The translations under genes and the position numbers were made by a program. Shown piece by piece: positions 60,936-64,000 of a stretch of DNA of 64,000 nt. Each line of letters starts with the position of its first letter. Within the stretch, counting starts at the first letter, position 1. This stretch comes from Methylocystis sp. Sn-Cys (GTDB lineage Bacteria > Pseudomonadota > Alphaproteobacteria > Rhizobiales > Beijerinckiaceae). The notes under the pieces were generated by a model, which searched no databases, was not told the origin of the DNA, and saw only the letters and a list, made by a program, of their open reading frames with translations. Location of the stretch: positions 381,293 to 445,292 of the forward strand of contig NZ_JAERVJ010000003.1 in assembly GCF_016745395.1 (NCBI RefSeq). Direction: 5' to 3'.

Positions 60936-62345
60936 ATGAAACTGCCGCGCGATCTCGGCCCCATTCACTTTGTCGGCATCGGCGGCATCGGCATGTCGGG
61001 CATCGCCGAAGTGCTGCTCAATCTCGGCTACACGGTGCAGGGCTCGGACGCCGCCGAAAACGCTAATGTGAAGCGTCTCGCCGAAAAGGGCGCCAGGGTC
61101 TTCGTCGGCCATGACGCGAAGAATCTGGCCGAAGCCGCCGTCGTCGTCGTCTCGACCGCGATCAAGCGCGACAATCCCGAGCTGGTAGCGGCGCGCGAGA
61201 AGCGCCTGCCTGTGGTGCGCCGCGCCGAAATGCTCGCGGAGCTGATGCGCCTCAAGCAATGCGTCGCCATCGCCGGCACGCATGGCAAGACGACGACCAC
61301 GTCTCTCGTCGCAACGCTGCTAGACGCCGGCGGGCTCGATCCGACCGTCATCAATGGCGGCATCATCAACGCCTATGGCACCAATGCGCGACTGGGCGCC
61401 GGCGATTGGATGGTGGTCGAGGCTGATGAGAGCGACGGCACCTTTTTGAAGCTCCCCGCCGACGTCGCGATCGTCACCAATATCGATCCCGAGCATCTCG
61501 ATCACTTCCACACTTTCGACGCGATCAAGGAAGCCTTCCGCGCCTTTATCGAAAACCTGCCTTTCTACGGTTTCGCGGTGATGTGTCTCGATCATCCGAC
61601 CGTGCAGGAGCTCGTCGGCAAGATCGAGGATCGGCGCGTCTTCACCTATGGCGAAAATCCGCAGGCCGACGTCCGGCTGCTGGACGTCAATCTCGAAGGC
61701 GGCGTGTCGCGCTTCAACGTGCTGTTGCGCGACCGCAAGACCGCGCAGGCCACCTACCTCGAAAACCTGCTGCTGCCGATGCCGGGCCATCACAATGCGC
61801 TGAACGCGACGGCGGCCATCACTGTCGCCTATCAGCTCGGCCTGTCGCCGGATCAGATCCGCAAGGCGCTCGCGGGCTTCGGCGGGGTCAAGCGCCGCTT
61901 CACGCGCACGGGCGAATGGAATGGCGTGCAGGTGTTCGACGATTACGGTCATCATCCGGTCGAGATCGGCGCCGTGTTGCGCGCCGCGCGCGCGTCCACC
62001 AAGGGCAAGGTCATCGCAGTGATGCAGCCGCATCGCTATACGCGCCTGCAATCGCTTTTCGACGCCTTCGCCACCTGCTTCAACGACGCGGATGTTGTTA
62101 TCGTGGCCGATGTCTATGCGGCGGGCGAGCAGCCGATCGCGGGCGTCGATCGCGACGCGCTGGTCAACGCCATTCGCGCGCATGGCCATCGCCGCGCCGT
62201 GAGTCTGCCGTCGCCGGAAGTGCTGCCGGCCATGGTGCGGGAGATCGTGGCGCCGGGCGATTATGTCGTGTGTCTCGGCGCGGGGAACATCACGCAATGG
62301 GCCTATGCGCTGCCGGAGCAGCTTGCGGCGGGCGGGCAGGCGTGA
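60936..62345 (+). CDS. murC: UDP-MurNAc:L-alanine ligase
   Basis: A 469-residue Mur ligase starting the stem peptide. N-terminal [52 protein letters not shown]-loop [116 protein letters not shown]; and [17 protein letters not shown] at the end. It is followed by a repeat and then murB, the only non-overlapping large gap in the cluster. Confidence 0.96.
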   Translation: MKLPRDLGPIHFVGIGGIGMSGIAEVLLNLGYTVQGSDAAENANVKRLAEKGARVFVGHDAKNLAEAAVVVVSTAIKRDNPELVAAREKRLPVVRRAEMLAELMRLKQCVAIAGTHGKTTTTSLVATLLDAGGLDPTVINGGIINAYGTNARLGAGDWMVVEADESDGTFLKLPADVAIVTNIDPEHLDHFHTFDAIKEAFRAFIENLPFYGFAVMCLDHPTVQELVGKIEDRRVFTYGENPQADVRLLDVNLEGGVSRFNVLLRDRKTAQATYLENLLLPMPGHHNALNATAAITVAYQLGLSPDQIRKALAGFGGVKRRFTRTGEWNGVQVFDDYGHHPVEIGAVLRAARASTKGKVIAVMQPHRYTRLQSLFDAFATCFNDADVVIVADVYAAGEQPIAGVDRDALVNAIRAHGHRRAVSLPSPEVLPAMVREIVAPGDYVVCLGAGNITQWAYALPEQLAAGGQA

Positions 62346-62360
62346 GGATGCGGCGGTTTA

Positions 62361-62476
62361 CCCCCTCCCTGTCCCTCCCCCGCAAGCGGGAGAGGGGACG
62401 CTCGCGATCCGCATTGTGGATGAAGACCCGCGCCTGCTCCCTCTCCCGCGAAGCGGGGGAGGGGTGGGGAGGGGGC
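62361..62476. repeat. CCCTCCCC-type repeat inserted between murC and murB
   Basis: CCCCCTCCCTGTCCCTCCCCCGC at one end and GCGGGGGAGGGGTGGGGAGGGGG at the other, with an inner GCAAGCGGGAGAGGGGACG...CTCCCTCTCCCGCGAAGC pairing, give a ~116-base inverted repeat. It is the only interruption in the otherwise overlapping dcw cluster. Its last bases form the Shine-Dalgarno of murB. Confidence 0.85.
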
Positions 62477-62478
62477 CT

Positions 62479-63399
62479 ATGACCTTCCGCGATCTCACCC
62501 CCGACATCGCGCCCCTCCTGCCCGAGTTGCGCGGCAAACTCTCCGCCAATGAGCCGCTCGCGCCTTACACATGGTTTCGCGTCGGCGGACCGGCGCAGCT
62601 TCTCTTCATGCCGGCGGATGAGGCGGACCTCGCTTATTTCCTCTCACGTCTGCCAAGCGACATCCCCGTCACCGTCATCGGGCTCGGCTCCAATCTCATC
62701 GTGCGCGACGGCGGCGTCGCGGGCGCGGTTATCCGGCTCTCGGCGAAGGGCTTCGGCGAGATTGCCGTCGAAGAAAACGCGCGTCTGCGTATCGGTGCCG
62801 CCGTTCCGGATGTGAAAGCCGCGCGCGCCGCTGCGGACGCCGGCATTGATGGTCTCGCTTTCTATCGCGGCATTCCTGGCGCCATCGGCGGCGCGCTGCG
62901 CATGAACGCCGGCGCACATGGCGGCGAGACGAAAGATACGCTCATCGAAGCGCGCGGCGTCGATCGCGCGGGCAACATCTGCGCCTTCGCCAACGCCGAT
63001 ATGGGCTACAGCTACCGCCACTGCTCGGCGCCGGCGGATGTTATTTTCACGCAGGCGCTGTTTCAGGGCCGGCCCGGCGACAGCACGGCGATCCTCGCCG
63101 AGATGGATCGCATCACGCAGGCGCGCGAGGCTTCGCAGCCCATCAAGGAAAAGACCGGCGGCTCGACCTTCAAGAATCCCGAAGGCCACAAGGCCTGGCA
63201 ATTGATCGACGCCGCCGGCTGCCGCGGCCTCGTCGTGGGCGATGCGCAGGTGAGCGAGATGCATTGCAATTTCCTCATCAACCGCGGCGCCGCCACCGCC
63301 GCCGACATCGAAAATCTCGGCGAGACGGTGCGGGCCCGCGTCTTGGAGACGAGCGGCGTGGAGCTGCACTGGGAGATCAAAAGGATCGGCGTCGCTTAG
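62479..63399 (+). CDS. murB: UDP-N-acetylenolpyruvoylglucosamine reductase
   Basis: A 306-residue FAD enzyme (type I/IIa size) reducing UDP-GlcNAc-enolpyruvate to UDP-MurNAc. FAD and catalytic motifs: [94 protein letters not shown] and [44 protein letters not shown] with catalytic Ser. ATG 62479 is the family start; its GGGGAGGGGG ribosome-binding site is part of the repeat. The open frame further upstream is repeat sequence. The next gene begins immediately after its stop. Confidence 0.95.
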   Translation: MTFRDLTPDIAPLLPELRGKLSANEPLAPYTWFRVGGPAQLLFMPADEADLAYFLSRLPSDIPVTVIGLGSNLIVRDGGVAGAVIRLSAKGFGEIAVEENARLRIGAAVPDVKAARAAADAGIDGLAFYRGIPGAIGGALRMNAGAHGGETKDTLIEARGVDRAGNICAFANADMGYSYRHCSAPADVIFTQALFQGRPGDSTAILAEMDRITQAREASQPIKEKTGGSTFKNPEGHKAWQLIDAAGCRGLVVGDAQVSEMHCNFLINRGAATAADIENLGETVRARVLETSGVELHWEIKRIGVA

Positions 63400-64000
63400 A
63401 TGAAAGCGGACACGCCGGGCGCCGACGCGGCCTCGAAGCTCGAGGCGATCCTTGCGAGTCCCTGGACGACGCTTGCCCTGGTCTTGATTGCAATCGGCCA
63501 GCAGATCGCCGGCCATCTCGATTGCGACGTGTCCTGGTTCATCACTTTTGCCGAGCGATATGTCGACGGCGCTGTTCCCTATGTCGACATCACCGATCCA
63601 AACCCCCCGGCGTCCTTTCTCGTTCTGGCGCCGGCGATCAGACTGGCCCGCGCTCTGGGCCTTGCGGTCGAGCCGGTCGTCGCCGGGCTCGTGTTCTTCG
63701 CGGCCTTCCTCGCGATTGCGTTCAGCGCTTTGATCTTGCGATCCGGCGCCCCGCGCACGCGCGAGGAATGGGGGCTTATCGCGAACCTGTCGGTTTTCCT
63801 GCTGCTCGTCGCGCCTGCTTTGGCTTTCGCGGAACGCGAGCATCTGGCGCTTCTGGCGCTGGCGCCTTTGCTTGCGACATTGGCGGCGTCAGCCGAGGGC
63901 GGGCGCGTCGCCCGGCCGTTGCGCATCCTCGCAGGTCTCGGCGGCGGGCTTGCGGTCTGCTTCAAGCCCTTTTTCGCGCTCGCGATCATCGCGCCGGCGC
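63400..64000 (+). CDS. Polytopic membrane protein, probable GT-C glycosyltransferase, cut by window edge
   Basis: An open frame of at least 200 codons from ATG 63400, immediately after the murB TAG, to the window end. Hydrophobic helices lie at about residues 25-45, 70-110, 120-150 and 175-200. The first loop reads DCDVSWFITFAERYVDGAVPYVDITDPNPPASF. An acidic pair in the first loop after helix one, followed by a DPNPP-type sequence, is characteristic of GT-C enzymes using polyprenyl-phosphate sugars. The position is unusual: in the standard cluster murB is followed by ddlB, ftsQ, ftsA and ftsZ. Confidence 0.62.
   Translation, partial: MKADTPGADAASKLEAILASPWTTLALVLIAIGQQIAGHLDCDVSWFITFAERYVDGAVPYVDITDPNPPASFLVLAPAIRLARALGLAVEPVVAGLVFFAAFLAIAFSALILRSGAPRTREEWGLIANLSVFLLLVAPALAFAEREHLALLALAPLLATLAASAEGGRVARPLRILAGLGGGLAVCFKPFFALAIIAPA

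Overview
The window reads as a high-GC chromosome segment of an alphaproteobacterial (type II, Methylocystis/Methylosinus-like) methanotroph. The main evidence is a complete particulate methane monooxygenase operon (pmoCAB, minus strand, about 9.0-12.2 kb). A formaldehyde-activating-enzyme paralogue, a ModE-centred molybdenum gene group, an opgGH pair and an alphaproteobacterial-style dcw cluster fit the same picture. The PmoA sequence differs clearly from the common type II PmoA1 as I remember it and looks more like the PmoA2 (high-affinity, pMMO2) lineage; that subtype is an inference.

Layout. 0-4.3 kb: a long coiled-coil repeat membrane protein running off the left edge, an Hpt protein, and a cysteine-dioxygenase-like protein that has lost metal ligands. 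4.3-7.7 kb: an arsenic operon arsR-arsI-arsC-arsD-arsA with no efflux pump gene. 7.86 kb: tRNA-Gln. 9-12.8 kb: pmoCAB and, divergent from it, an unlisted 37-residue single-helix membrane protein gene with its own Shine-Dalgarno and terminator. 13-20 kb: a HTH/transposase-like remnant, modE, a cyclase-family enzyme, a YqeB-like Mo-hydroxylase accessory protein, a HTH plus PBP-like regulator and a sorbosone-dehydrogenase-like cytochrome c fusion. 20.0-21.1 kb: an IS110-group insertion sequence inside a REP-like repeat, with a legible bridge RNA. 21-34 kb: AI-2E transporter, dinB, Fae paralogue, pyrD, opgGH, then glmU and glmS separated by a vapBC module. 34-43.4 kb: envelope polysaccharide genes (ABC exporter, LptF/G-like protein, three glycosyltransferases) and an outer-membrane beta-barrel. 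43.6-49.6 kb: hrcA, two small secreted proteins, priA, rnpB. 49.9-64 kb: dcw cluster rsmH-ftsL-ftsI-murE-murF-mraY-murD-ftsW-murG-murC-murB, tightly coupled, followed by a GT-C-like membrane protein cut by the right edge.

The intergenic space is unusually rich in short palindromic dispersed repeats. At least six families are visible: the REP-like IS110 target, a GTTGAYAAA-ended MITE-like element, CCCTCCCC-type, GCAATCC-type, GCGAGCC-type and a GTCATGSCCGCG-type. Some of them supply ribosome-binding sites or duplicate a terminator. Gene starts were chosen from Shine-Dalgarno spacing, overlaps with upstream stops and family N-termini. No database or alignment program was used.
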